From: Epiperipatus broadwayi
Lineage: Eukaryota; Onychophora; Udeonychophora; Euonychophora; Peripatidae
NCBI GenBank assembly: GCA_028023455.1
Contig: JAQFVV010000230.1
Span: forward strand, 1,242,001 to 1,306,000
DNA length: 64,000 bases
Direction: 5' to 3'
Below, one piece after another: positions 10,400 to 21,559 of this stretch. The first letter of the stretch is position 1. Every line of letters starts with the position of its first letter. A program made the position numbers and the translations under genes. A model generated the notes under the pieces. That model made no database searches, was not told the DNA's origin, and saw nothing but the letters and a program-made list of their open reading frames with translations.

Positions 10400-13300
10400 T
10401 ATTACTTAATTTTTATAAAGATAATAATTAAATACAATTTTTGTAAAAAAAATCTAGCTGAAGTTTATTATATTATTAATTATTAAATTATAATGTAGTT
10501 GTGATAAAATATTGCATACCAATATGTGACTATACATGATCAATGCTAATTATATGACTACTTCAAAACTTTATCTGACCATCATCATTTTATTTTTAAA
10601 TCCAATGCATCTCATATTATATTTTAATATACTATGTGGCCATATATAAAGATATAAAAAGATAGATAATATTTTATTTCCTCTCACTGAACAACTCAAA
10701 TCATATAACCACTGCTTGTTGAAAGTATAACATGAGTATAACTATCATTTTAAATACCATCATCTTATTATTGGCATTAATTTCCATTGATTATGTATTA
10801 GTATGCACTTCATCATATTTTTTGTTTATATAACCACATAACTCATTCATTACAGATTTCCCAAAATATCACATGATAATTATGATAAGATCCACGATCA
10901 TCTATTTGCTATAATATACATACATTAAATTTCAGAAGATAGAGGGTTAATAAGAGAGAATATGGGGTTACAAGGTTCCATTACAGGGTAGCTATATGTA
11001 AAAGTACACATTAAGGCTAAATTATGAGATGAGAAACCATCATCATCCACAAATAAACAAAATATAAAATTGAATATGAAAGGGACAAGCATGAGAGATG
11101 GACTAACTGGAAGTTCACCAGCAATATATAAAAGTAATAATCATTCATCATCATCATGATCAACAATAAAAAATAAATCAACAATCAATCATGTAACTAA
11201 ACTTGAAAGTGGTCCACTATGGACCAAGCTAATTATTTAGCCACTATCAAACCTAGGGCAGAAATACAAACAATGATTATCTGGTTGCACAGACTCATGC
11301 CAATCCAAAAGAATACAAAAATTAAAAATATGCTGATCATCAATGTCCTCTGACCATTTACTACCCTTAATATATTGGCCAACTATAAACTTAATTTCTA
11401 AAGAAATAAAATGAACTATAGTACATGGACTTTAAAGGATGTCTCTTTCCACCAACCAGGATTAGAGAAGTAATGAAATCATCATCAACTGGATGTCCAT
11501 AACTTTAAACATAAATTCCTACTCCGTATAACTAACTTGTGCATAAATGTTGTGAGCAACAGATAAATAAATAAAGTAGGTTATTATAAATGACTTGAAA
11601 TAATTCCTAGGCTTACCCAACTATAAGTAAATAGTTTTATTGGGATCATTTAATAAAAATCCTAGAACACGAAGCTGTCATGAAATAAAGTCACACACAC
11701 TGCAATTTATGAAATAACAATTGGATAGAATAAAGAAATTAGGACTAAAATATTTTTAAAACAATTATTCAATAACTAATTGATTAACAATAAAGAAAAA
11801 ATGACATGATAATATGGAATTTTATACAGTCATTTCATCAATGTTGATGTCTATTCATAAATAAACTTTTAATTCATTAAGTTAGTTGGAAAAAATAACT
11901 TTTTCAAAATCAAAAATAACAATCTTTGATTTAATTTAATTAACCTTTTATTAAGTTTTTAAAAGGGAACATAAAAAAAAAACATTTAGAAAAAAAAAAT
12001 TAAATTTACAAAAAATTAAATTTTCTAAAAACTATTTCATAATTTTAAAGAAAAAATTGAATGGATTTAAAAAAACAAATGTTTTACAATTTAAAAATAT
12101 TAATAAAAATATTTAAAATGATCAATTCTTACAATAACAAAAAATATATATCTTTTTTTTGCTATAAATGAAAATTTAGTGTACATACAGAAAAAATATC
12201 TTTAACCATGGTTTTATTTTTCTGTGGAGCCTTTCTTTCCAATTATAATTTCTAATTGAATTTTCTTCTTGAATACTTCTACACATGAACATGGTTAATT
12301 TGTCTTTTTCTTGGATTGTAGTAACAAAATAGAAAATTCCATCCATTTCTTTCCATTAAAATTTCCAAGTGAGACTAACACAGATAGAGATTCATGCTCT
12401 TGGTTAAAGACAAGGTTGCAGATTACTTTAAGGGGTAACGTTTTTACATTTAGTTTTAATGAAGGCAGGTTATATGGATAAAGATGATGTCTAGCTTTTA
12501 ACTAAATTTAGCACATGATTTTCATTGTAGAAACCATTTTTATGACTAAACTCATAGAATGCTAAGAGCTTGATTAAAACTTCTATTCTATGCAATGCTT
12601 GGTAAAGACTTCTGCTTTCTTCTTTATCAGCTGGATTAAGACTTGACTGTTCCCTCTTCAGCAGCTATGTTAGGAATCAACTTCTTATCACACATTTGGG
12701 TCTTCTAACTATCACAATCTTGCCTACAAGCCAATCACAATTTCTCTCTAACATGATAGCTTTTATAACAACCAAGTCAAGAACTTAAATTAACATCATA
12801 AAGTTCTTGACATTACTTTCTAACTAAAATTTTTTTTGCAAAAGAAAAACAAGATAATCAATTAATTGCACTGATTTGACTTTTGTATTGAAAACAGATA
12901 AAAAGAAAAAAAAACAACTCTGACAAATTAAAATAAAATTTACCAAAAGTTTTAAAATCTTATTTTTCATCTTTCCTTTTTAAAAAAATACTATTAAACA
13001 CCATACTTTACCTTTCTTTTAAGGTTAAAAATTAAGATCTTTTAAATAATTTACAAAAAAAAAATATTTTCTCTTAGTATATTTTATAGTTTAAATTAAA
13101 ACTACTAATTAATTATAATTACTGAAAAGACAGAAAGAAAAAAACAACTTGTTTACATTATTTTAAAAATTTCTCTCCCTTCTACAATCATTTATAACTC
13201 AATGAAATATTTACATATTAAAATCATATTATTATTTAACTAATTTAATATTTGAGATTTATTTAACAAATTTAATGTTTGAGAATTCTCATACTATCAT

Positions 13301-13720
13301 ATTGGGACTTAAAATATTTAATTAATTGAAGACCCATTATTATTATAAAAAATATGCATGGGAAAATTAAATATTATTTTCCCACTTAATTAAATAAACC
13401 TAAACTAACCTGAGAAATGTTCTGCCAACTATCTAATTTTTAATGCAGCTATGTAGCAATTGGTTGTAAAACATATATTTATCTGTTTAATGAGATTTAT
13501 TTAAACTTCTTTGAATTAATAATTTCATTCTTTGTAATTAGTTGAAAACTTTAATGTCTATAAACACATTAGTTCACATATAAAGGCAGATTTCCACCTT
13601 CATTGTTTAAAGGTTACCATGACAACGGATTGGTATTGTTGGTTATTGATATTGTTTAAGTGTTGACTGCTTTAATGTATTTATATATGTGTAAATTAAT
13701 TTGTAAATGGGGTCACCATT
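10400..13720. other. AT-rich stretch, nothing recognised
   Basis: No open frame with a recognisable domain, no tRNA and no strong repeat identified. Short ATC/CAT trinucleotide runs occur near 11140. Poly-A and poly-T tracts are common from 11940 to 13180. Confidence 0.4.
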
Positions 13721-13725
13721 ATATA

Positions 13726-13954
13726 TATATGAAGTTCAATCCATGGTCAAGGTTTATTGATATGCAGCAACCAATCATATCAGTTCTTTAGGCTGAATGA
13801 AAATAATAGAAAACTTGTCCTAATTAAAAGGAGGCCTTAGTAATAGCTTTCACAGGTTTGCTATTGTTTTCATTCAGCCTGCAAAACAGTCTGATTGGTT
13901 ATTGGTTGCTGCATATCAATATACCTTGGCTGTGGATTTAACTTTGTATATATA
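13726..13954. repeat. Foldback element with ~90-bp arms
   Basis: The left arm (about 13726-13812) contains CAAGGTTTATTGATATGCAG and GGCTGAATGAAAA. The right arm (about 13857-13954) carries their complements, CTGCATATCAATATACCTTG and TTTTCATTCAGCC. Arms differ by scattered substitutions and one small insertion. The centre, about 45 bp, has no hammerhead core. No target-site duplication is obvious beside the flanking TATATA. Confidence 0.7.
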
Positions 13955-13959
13955 ACTAA

Positions 13960-15085
13960 TCCCATTTAGTAATTAATTTACAACTATATTAACCATTAAG
14001 ACTATTGAATTTAAAAATATATGTATATTAAGCCAAACCTTTCACAGAATAGTTAAGGTTGAAAAGATTACAATGATAATTTACAAGTCGGATTCTCAAA
14101 GAATCATTTAAATAAACTTATAAATAATGTCCCTTTTTGATATTAATGTCAATCTATTTACCAAATTGTTGTATCAATCAGAAAATGATGGTATTGAAAT
14201 TATGAATGCACAAAGTTTGATATCTGTAAATCAAGTTGTAATGATTTGCTAACATGTTGAATTTCTTCAGGAAAAAAATGTTGTGAGGAGCTCTATTTTA
14301 TATAAATATATTTAATCTAATGTTAAGATTCATCAATTTATTTCCATAAAAAATTACATTCATCAATTTATTTCCATAAAAAATTAGCATAAGACATTAT
14401 TAAATACATCAATCAACTTCATGTCAGATGTTTTGACCAAACCGGATATTTTGATCATTCAATTTTTCAATGATAGTGTTTCATTTATAACTAGATAAAT
14501 TGTCTGATGTTTGAGAATAATAAAGACAATCCACTGATATCTATAAATAAATGGGCTTTGAAAAGTAAACCTTAAGAATATTTATGTTTAGTAAAATGAT
14601 TTCTTTCTAAAAGATCCTAAAGTTTATGCTTTTCAACAACAACAAAAAAATGCTAATAGCTTTATTGCTCAGGAATCCACATAAAGTTTGAGAGCCAGAA
14701 ATATGAGCACCAGCATTATTCCTGGAATCTCACAAACCCAAATTGGACACTCTATCAACTGCCACAAACCACATAGAGCATGCATTTCAACAAACACACT
14801 CTAATGGATCTCAATAATTATATAGAAATACATGAATTTACAGACTTGTTTCTACCCGGATTTTACCTACTTTATTTAGATATTCATCAATGATCTTGCA
14901 GATATAGAAAGCAGGAAATTGTCCAACATTGATAATTCTGCTGTGCTCTCACATAGAGATATTTTATTGAAATAAAAAATACTTTTAATGAGATTAATGT
15001 AAATTTTCTCTCAGTTTACTATATTTTTGATTGTTTTATTTGAGCCTTTTTTTTTAAAAAAAGAATTTTAATCATATTTATATTA
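13960..15085. other. AT-rich stretch with one small tandem duplication
   Basis: At 14328-14387 a 30-bp unit containing CATCAATTTATTTCCATAAA is repeated twice in tandem without mismatch. Nothing else is recognised. Confidence 0.6.
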
Positions 15086-15087
15086 GA

Positions 15088-15480
15088 TATACTATGTGTA
15101 CCAGTGAAAAGGTGGCTGGTTCTCTCGCCAAACTGCCTGCAGTGCCATCTATGAAACAATTCATGTATTATATAGAAACATAGTTTATCTAATCTCTACA
15201 AAAGTTTTAAGATGATAGCTTATCTGAATCATGAGTTGTGAAGTGAATGTGACAATGGGCTTTGTATCTTAACCCTTAATGGAATAGTATGTTGACATTG
15301 AATTCTGTTTTAAATTGAATAAAATTACTAATGAAACATTTTAAATGATTTAAACTGTATATGATAGTGAAGCCATGAATTGAAAGAATATAGTTAAACT
15401 TAGATTTCTTGATGGCAGTAATAGCTTTGAAGATCGCACTTCATGTCCTAACTAATGATCCAAATATATTAGTGCTTTTA
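15088..15480 (+). pseudogene. Mariner-type transposase relic with left terminal repeat
   Basis: The start (CCAGTGAAAAGGTGGCTGGT then TCTCTC) matches the inverted terminus of the related element ending near 52159. About 15290-15470 aligns base by base with the 51.85-52.0 kb copy that encodes a helix-turn-helix segment. Here the frame is broken by stops; GSNSFEDRTSC near the end recalls the GRESLEDD linker of mariner transposases. The right terminus was not found. Confidence 0.55.
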
Positions 15481-15599
15481 ATAGCCTGAATTAGATAAAA
15501 CAATGCAGAAGCATGAAAGCCCCCATTCGGGATATTAAAAAGTCATATTTACATCAACTGAATGTTAATTTAATATTAAGAAGTGGCAAAATATGAGAC

Positions 15600-16720
15600 T
15601 CAGCCTTTCAGACTAATTAGTTTTGTGGTTTCAGAATAGGTTATAATTGTCTTGAAATTATGTTATTATAGATATATACATAATCTTATAATTAAATATT
15701 AGTAAATATAGTAATCAAAATTTTTGAAAAGGACAAAAAATATAATTGTCACTTAGGAGTTCTTTCGATTATCTTCAGTCTTTAACAACTAATACTTTGA
15801 AAGTTTAATCTTCCCATAATTCCGTGATCTTAACATTTGCTGCCTACCTATCGAATAACTCTATATCGATTTATAATATTATTATTATACATATATCATG
15901 CTCTGCATATAAGTACATCAATAAACAGTATATACGATCAAAATGTAGATAATGGGCTCATTCTACATTTTATGTTTACTGACAGTTAGTTTGCATACAG
16001 TTTGCAGGGGTTTTTCAGTACTTCCATATCATCTTACATGCTATATAATCCATGCATTAATTTAGAGACTGTGTTGTATGCTATTGGAAAGATAACCAAT
16101 CATTACTTTACTGAAACACACATATATCTTCCCAAAATAAATAATAAAATGAGATAAATATTTTTAATGCAGTTTTAGACGCATTCTACCCTTAAATGAA
16201 AAATTTTCAAAAATTAGAAAGAAAGTCTAATATATAATAAATATATTATGTAATTGAAAAAATAATGAATATATATTGCATATTATTTTAAATACTATTT
16301 TAAAAATTAAAAAAAAAAAGTGTTCCCTTATGAATGCTTACTTTAATTAAAATGACTTCTTTGGAATTGCTCTCGTACTATCAAAAAAAAAAGTTTTTCC
16401 AATCATGCATGCCATTTTTTCTAATAGTATTAAATGTCCCATATATTGACTAAATGTATAACTATAGTTTACAAATAATAACCACAGAAAAACATGACAA
16501 AAGATAATATAAGTAGAGAATCGTGGGAAGAAGATTCCATATGGGGCAATATCAAAAATAATAAAATATATGATCTATGTAGGTACAGGCTAAAGGATTA
16601 ATGACATATAAACTTCTCATGAATTAAACAAAAGATAAAAACTGAAAAAAGAAATCTTATTTCTGCTACTTAGGAGTAAAATTCAGTCTAAAATAATTTC
16701 TAGAAAAAAGTTTTATAAAA
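15600..16720. other. AT-rich stretch, nothing recognised
   Basis: No coding domain, tRNA or clear inverted repeat seen. Confidence 0.4.
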
Positions 16721-16879
16721 AACGGAATCTAAACATCACATGATCACCATTTCTTATGCTTGCTCAAGCTGTTAAAACAGGCAAAACTCTCCATATAGAA
16801 GTGCAACTCAGTGTAAGCCAGAGTAATCAATGGATGCAAGAAGGTTTGTGCATAAAATCCCTATCTAGTGCCTATTCAC

Positions 16880-16934
16880 CCAACATGCCCAGACTAGTTT
16901 CTAGCTTGTGGCTTTCATCAGTGAGGAGCCTTGG
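16880..16934 (-). ncRNA. Type I hammerhead ribozyme motif (F1)
   Basis: Minus strand: CCAA, TCCTCA, CTGATGA (16921-16915), A-AGC, loop CACAA, GCT-A, GAAAC (16901-16897), TA, GTC, TGGGCA, TTGG. All core residues are present. Stem I has one C/C mismatch relative to the 10.25-kb copy; stem II is AGC with GCT. Confidence 0.72.
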
Positions 16935-17045
16935 ATCTTAGAGCACTGCAACTAGATCTCATAGTTTTGTAGATAACTAAAGAGGTAAAAGGTGACTGCT
17001 GGAGGTTGCATTAGATCCTGAGATCTAGAAGCAGTGCTTTCAGAT

Positions 17046-17100
17046 CCAAGGCTCTTCACTGATGAAAGTCACAAGCTAGAAACTAGTCTGGAGATATTGG
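17046..17100 (+). ncRNA. Type I hammerhead ribozyme motif (F1), compensatory stem I change
   Basis: Plus strand: CCAAGG, TCTTCA, CTGATGA (17059-17065), AAGT, loop, AGCTA, GAAAC (17079-17083), TA, GTC (17086-17088), TGGAGA, TATTGG. TCTTCA pairs with TGGAGA. In other copies the same stem is TCCTCA with TGGGGA, so a C-G pair became T-A by two matched changes. Stem II is slightly weakened by AGT in place of AGC. The predicted cleavage is after the C at 17088. Confidence 0.75.
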
Positions 17101-17219
17101 ATGAGTAGATACAACATAGGGATTTTATGCACAAACCTTCTTGCATCTATTGAATATTCTGACTTGCACTGAGTGGCACTACTGTATGGAGAGTTTTGCC
17201 TGTTTTAAAAATGGAATCT

Positions 17220-17920
17220 GTTGAGGTTATGATGCAAGTACTTTATAAATAGCTTTATTTTGCATTTGTTTACTATATTGCTGAATACCAAATTTTTGTT
17301 CGCAGTTAAACTTTTAGTTAAACAAAACATTATGATGAGAAATATACTGTCTCAAATTCCTCCTCAACATCTTGCACTGATGCAAACTAATTGATTAAAC
17401 TTTCAATAAAGTACATATAACCAGATTGAGATTTTGTTATATGATATGGTAAAAGATAATCAACTTGTTTAGAATAGGATATAGCACTCAGAAAGATCGA
17501 AGTAAAAGAAGAAAACAGTAATTAAATTAATGACTTCTAAGTCATAATAGCATATGTGTCATTAAGGATTCTAAAAACAACTTGTTAAGTCTTTCTAGAG
17601 AAGTGGCATTCACATGATCATCCCAAACCAATGACAACACTTAATAAAACAGACTAATGATGCTAAAGATTTTACAATACTAAAGTGATTAGATTATTAA
17701 GTAGCCAATTAGAATTTTCAATTTATAAGTGTTTGAAAACTAATAATAAACTGAGTGTAGTTTTTTTTTTAACCAAAGCATTTTTAACAATAACTACTTT
17801 ACCAATTGATTAGAATAAAAACACAGTATCAATTAAATATTACCATGAGTAATATTACTGGCATACTTACCATGTTGCCATAAGACCCCGGTCTTATATT
17901 AATTTTTGTTTGAAATGTTG
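17220..17920. other. No gene seen
   Basis: AT-rich sequence without recognisable domains or repeats. Confidence 0.4.
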
Positions 17921-18030
17921 TATTTTTTTTCATATGTCATAGCATCGGCCGGGACGCGAACCCACAACCATCAGCAACCAACTACTTGCTTGCAAGGCAG
18001 ATGCAATGACCTCTTGGCTTATAAAAATGT
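17921..18030 (-). mobile_element. tRNA-derived SINE, minus strand
   Basis: The complement reads GAGGTCATTGCATCTGCCTT, then a loop-like CTTGCAAGC, then a consensus B-box GGGTTCGCGTCCCGG, followed by CGATGCTATGACA and an A-rich tail. The A-box is diverged and the B-box is intact. The same unit is at 24860-24967 (minus) and 63361-63450 (plus). It is a SINE and not a functional tRNA because no acceptor stem can be closed. Confidence 0.75.
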
Positions 18031-18590
18031 ACATTTATTCAAATACTTCTTCTCTTTATGGAAAGCTGTAAGATTCTCACCTTGGAAACTCCCACAATTC
18101 TTTTATTGTATTTGACACAATAACTCTTTCTTTTGCACTCATCTTATCTGGTGATCAGAATATTATTCCATTTAAATTTACTATTAAATCAAGTGTTAAG
18201 TGAAGACTTGTGACACAGGGGTAGTAACAAAAAATGATTACAGTTAGAATGGTTTGTCCACACAAAAGTAACAAAAAAAAAATGCAAGCATAAAAATTCT
18301 GAAAATGTTTCTTTTTTTCTCACATGTGCATTAAGTATGTCCATTACAACATAATGTGTATTGAATTATGACAATTTATATATTACACAACCATGTCCAT
18401 TTGTTATCAAGTATGCAAATTGTAAACACTTTCCAAATTATTTATAATAACCCTGCTTGGATATTCTTTTTAAAAACTTTTCTTTAGGAGAAAAAGAATC
18501 TGATTTAACTTTAGTTAAACTTTGATTTTTAAAATCACTTCTGTTATTTTAATAAAGACATTCAAAAAAAATGTTTAAGAAATCAAATAT

Positions 18591-18880
18591 AGGGGATTTG
18601 AACTCAGATTTTTAAGCAACCTTCAACTATTCAGATTATCTCATACTACTGATACACATGACAACACACATGTAAAAAAGATAAATAATCATCAATATAC
18701 ATATTTCCTGCTGAACCAGCACTCATCAGTTGGTCCAGATTATCAGCACAAAATATATATGTTGGTGATTATTTATCTTTTTTACATATGCGTGGTCATG
18801 TGTATCAGTATTATGAGATAGTGTGAATAGTTGAATGTTGCTTGAAAGTCTGAGTTCAAATCCCCTATATTTACAATTAA
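18591..18880. repeat. F2 foldback element with tRNA-like B-boxes and hammerhead
   Basis: Arms of roughly 115-120 bp (18591-18712 and 18755-18875) are inverted copies. The outer end of each arm carries a B-box-like GAGTTCAAATCCC or its complement. The inner part of the left arm and the loop hold a complete hammerhead on the minus strand; the right arm holds only its 3' half. Related copies are at 20.15, 20.65, 32.1 and 38.06 kb. Confidence 0.75.
18680..18744 (-). ncRNA. Type I hammerhead ribozyme motif (F2)
   Basis: Minus strand: GATAATC, TGG bulge, ACCAA, core CTGATGA (18729-18723), stem II TGCT, loop GGTTC, AGCA, core GAAA (18707-18704), small stem III around TATGTAT, then TTGATGATTATTTATC closing stem I. 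Core bases are intact. The outermost stem II pair (G opposite G) and one stem I pair are mismatched. Confidence 0.65.
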
Positions 18881-18889
18881 GTTCTAGGT

Positions 18890-20140
18890 ATAAGAATGCC
18901 TGTATTTAAAAGCTACTGTGCTGAAACTCTAAAACTAAATCAAGCATTCTAAATCTAAGTTATTAAACATATAAATAAAATTAATATCTAAAATATATAA
19001 ATGAAATTTATAAATTATCTGATATACTGATTTGTGTTAGATAAATAGCTTCTCTGTCTAGGTAGAATTACATTTGTCGAAAATAGTCAACAGGAAAATA
19101 TAAAAGAACCATAGAATTTATATTACCGTTTATTTAAAGCATTAATGTTAATAATATTGTTTATTTATACATTTATTAATTTATAATTCAATATGCCCAT
19201 TGTATGTTTCAATGGGTAAACAAATTGGGTTGCCAATCTTAATTAGGGCTTATGTTTGGAATAGGGCTTCTAAGTATCATCAAAAATCATGTTAAGGCTT
19301 ATTTTTTGGTTAGGTCTTATTTTCGGGGTAACACGGTAAGTCTACTTCTTTGTAGAAACCACCTATTCTTTTTCACATCGCCCAGATTGCAGAAGATAAC
19401 TACCAGAAAATGTACAAAAAGGTGTTGAGCAGATCAGATTTAAAAAATTCAAAATATAGTTTCACCACTTAAGATTCAAACCAAAATTCTCAAAAATGGA
19501 ATTATTAGGAGATTCTTAACAAATTTCTTTTTTCCAGATCCAACAAAAAAATCCCTGAATTTGTTTGATTTTGCTAGACACAAATGAAGTTTCATCAACA
19601 GATTCATGAAAACCCATAATCATTTAGTTTATCTGATTCATAAGTTAAAATTGTCAGTCACTGACCTATGCAAGCAGATACAAATACAAATGAAAAAACA
19701 CATAACTAATAACTGTTGAATGTCAGTTAGGATTGTAAAATTTATCTTGTAACTGAGATCTCTATTGGTTACTTTACATTCTAATAGTTAAGCTGCTTTA
19801 AAAATAATTTATATGTTAAATAAATAATTTGTTATTATAACCCATATTAAATCAATAGTATACTATACTTTATAATTTAATATAATTGCTGTATGATGGC
19901 TAATGGTAATAGAAAGGTGCAAAAAAATAGATAAATACTAATCATCAAAAAAGTCTTAAAAATGGGAGTAATTATGCTAAATATAGAAAATTTTCTAAGA
20001 CACTTGTCCAATAAATTATCAAAATAATTTAAATCCTTTTCTTATCCTATTTGCATTGATTTATGTCAAGTTAAAAGTAATTATGTAAGTAAAACAAAGA
20101 ATTCAATCTATACAAAATTAATCAACACAATTTTCATTCA
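18890..20140. other. AT-rich stretch, nothing recognised
   Basis: No coding domain or firm repeat boundary seen. Confidence 0.4.
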
Positions 20141-20147
20141 TTAGAGT

Positions 20148-20495
20148 ATATGAGCACAGACTTTCAGATGACCCATCACTCTCCACTCTATCTAATAACA
20201 CTGATACACTCAAGAACATATATTTTCAATTGGATGGACGGTTGAAGAGTTGGAGTGTGTAGTAGATTGGAGCCTGACCATTAAAGTATGAAGATTGTCT
20301 ATCTTAATATATATCTGAGCACTTATAGTATATATGTGTGGGAGATGATAATCTGGACCAACTGATGATTGCTGGTTTAGCATGAAATACATTTATTAGT
20401 GATTATTTATCTTTTCAGACTATATATGCTTGAGTGTATCAGTGTTATTAGATAGAGTGGAGAGTGATGGGTCATCTGAAAGTCTGTGCTCATAT
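20148..20495. repeat. F2 foldback element with perfect 67-bp terminal inverted repeats
   Basis: 20148-20214 is the exact reverse complement of 20429-20495 over 67 bp, implying a young or gene-converted copy. The interior includes a block shared with 38.14-38.30 kb (TTGAAGAGTT, GCCTG-CCATTAAAGTAT, TATCTTAATATA) and a plus-strand hammerhead. The short open frames that span it are artefacts of the inverted repeat. Confidence 0.85.
20347..20411 (+). ncRNA. Type I hammerhead ribozyme motif (F2)
   Basis: GATAATC, TGG, ACCAA, CTGATGA (20362-20368), stem II TGCT, loop GGTTT, AGCA, GAAA (20384-20387), TACATTTA, then TTAGTGATTATTTATC. Both core strands are intact. The outermost stem II pair is T opposite T, stem III is degraded compared with the 38.27-kb copy, and stem I has one substitution. 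Confidence 0.65.
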
Positions 20496-20643
20496 ACCCT
20501 ATATTACATATACAGACACAGGTATATAATAAGCCTGTGTTTCAGTTATTCATTAGAGATAAAACGTAAATTTGAAAAATATAATATAAAAATGATTAAT
20601 TATACTAACAATAGAAGGGATAGAGAGTATCTTAATTAAAAGT

Positions 20644-20830
20644 ATGATGAGTACTGCTTCAGCACGAAATACGTATATTGGTGATTATTTATCTTTTCTA
20701 CATGTGTGTGGTCATGTGTATCAGTAGTAAGAGATAGTGTGGATAGTTGAAGATTGCTTGAGAGTCTGAGTTCAAATCCCCCATATTTACAATTAAGTTC
20801 CGGGTATACGAATGCCTGTATTTCAAATCT
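20644..20830 (+). repeat. F2 fragment beginning at the hammerhead core
   Basis: It begins ATGATGA (C of CTGATGA replaced), then a stem II hairpin with CAGCAC, GAAA (20666-20669), TACGTAT and TTGGTGATTATTTATC, followed by the tRNA-like arm with GAGTTCAAATCCC near 20770. The upstream half of the element is missing, so this copy is 5'-truncated almost exactly at the ribozyme core. Without the 5' strand of stem I it should not self-cleave. Confidence 0.65.
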
Positions 20831-21299
20831 TAAATGTCTTTAAATAAAAATTTGGGTTTGAAGACATTAATTTTATAAAATATTATTTTTTAATTAAATA
20901 ACTATATATATTGACAATTAAAATAAGATGCAGTTTTAAAAGATATTCAAAGAGGGATTTAGTATAAAATATAAGACAATTTAAAAATTGTTTCAGTTAA
21001 AATTATTAAGAGTTTAAAAGAGGTAAAGTTAGTGAAAAAGAATTACAAATTTTGAAAAAAAAAATTATGTAATTATATTATGTTATTATTAATTAATGTA
21101 TGTTTAAAACTATGGTCAAATAGTTAAAAAGATAGAAATAAATTATTAAAAAGTTTAATTCATAAAAATGTAGAAAAAATATATATTAAAAATATAAAAC
21201 AGTTTAAACAAAAGAAAACAAAAAAATAAGAATAAGATAAAAGATTAATATTTATAAATTTATTAAAAATGTATAAGGACATATAGTTACTGGGATTAT
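20831..21299. other. A-rich stretch, no gene
   Basis: Very A-rich sequence with many poly-A tracts; nothing recognised. Confidence 0.4.
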
Positions 21300-21559
21300 T
21301 AAAATATATATATATTTCATTTCAACAAATATTTTATTAACAATAAATAGTGGTTACATCCTGATTAAAGAAAAATAAATAAATAAATAAATTGTACAAT
21401 AACGTGATTATATTAATGTTCAGTTTGCCATCTGGCTAGATTATGTTATGAGAACGCAATTGTTATACACTTATGTGGTTGAGTATAATGAAGAATTTTG
21501 TGTAGAATATGAGAAACTAAGAACTTGTTTAATGGTATTAGCATTTTTAATATAAACAT

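Larger units (their letters stand above)
16731..17212. mobile_element. F1 foldback retroposon, near full length, two opposed hammerheads
   Basis: It starts AAACATCACATGATCACCAT and ends GAGAGTTTTGCCTGTTTT. The two halves are long inverted copies of each other (16770-16960 against 17000-17205). A GGAATCT direct repeat flanks it (16724-16730 and 17213-17219). Each half carries a hammerhead motif, on opposite strands. Open frames inside are shadows with no domain. Confidence 0.8.

Noticed and set aside
20148-20639. Open frames at 20210-20392 and 20430-20639
   Set aside because: They lie in the F2 inverted repeats and mirror each other; no domain.
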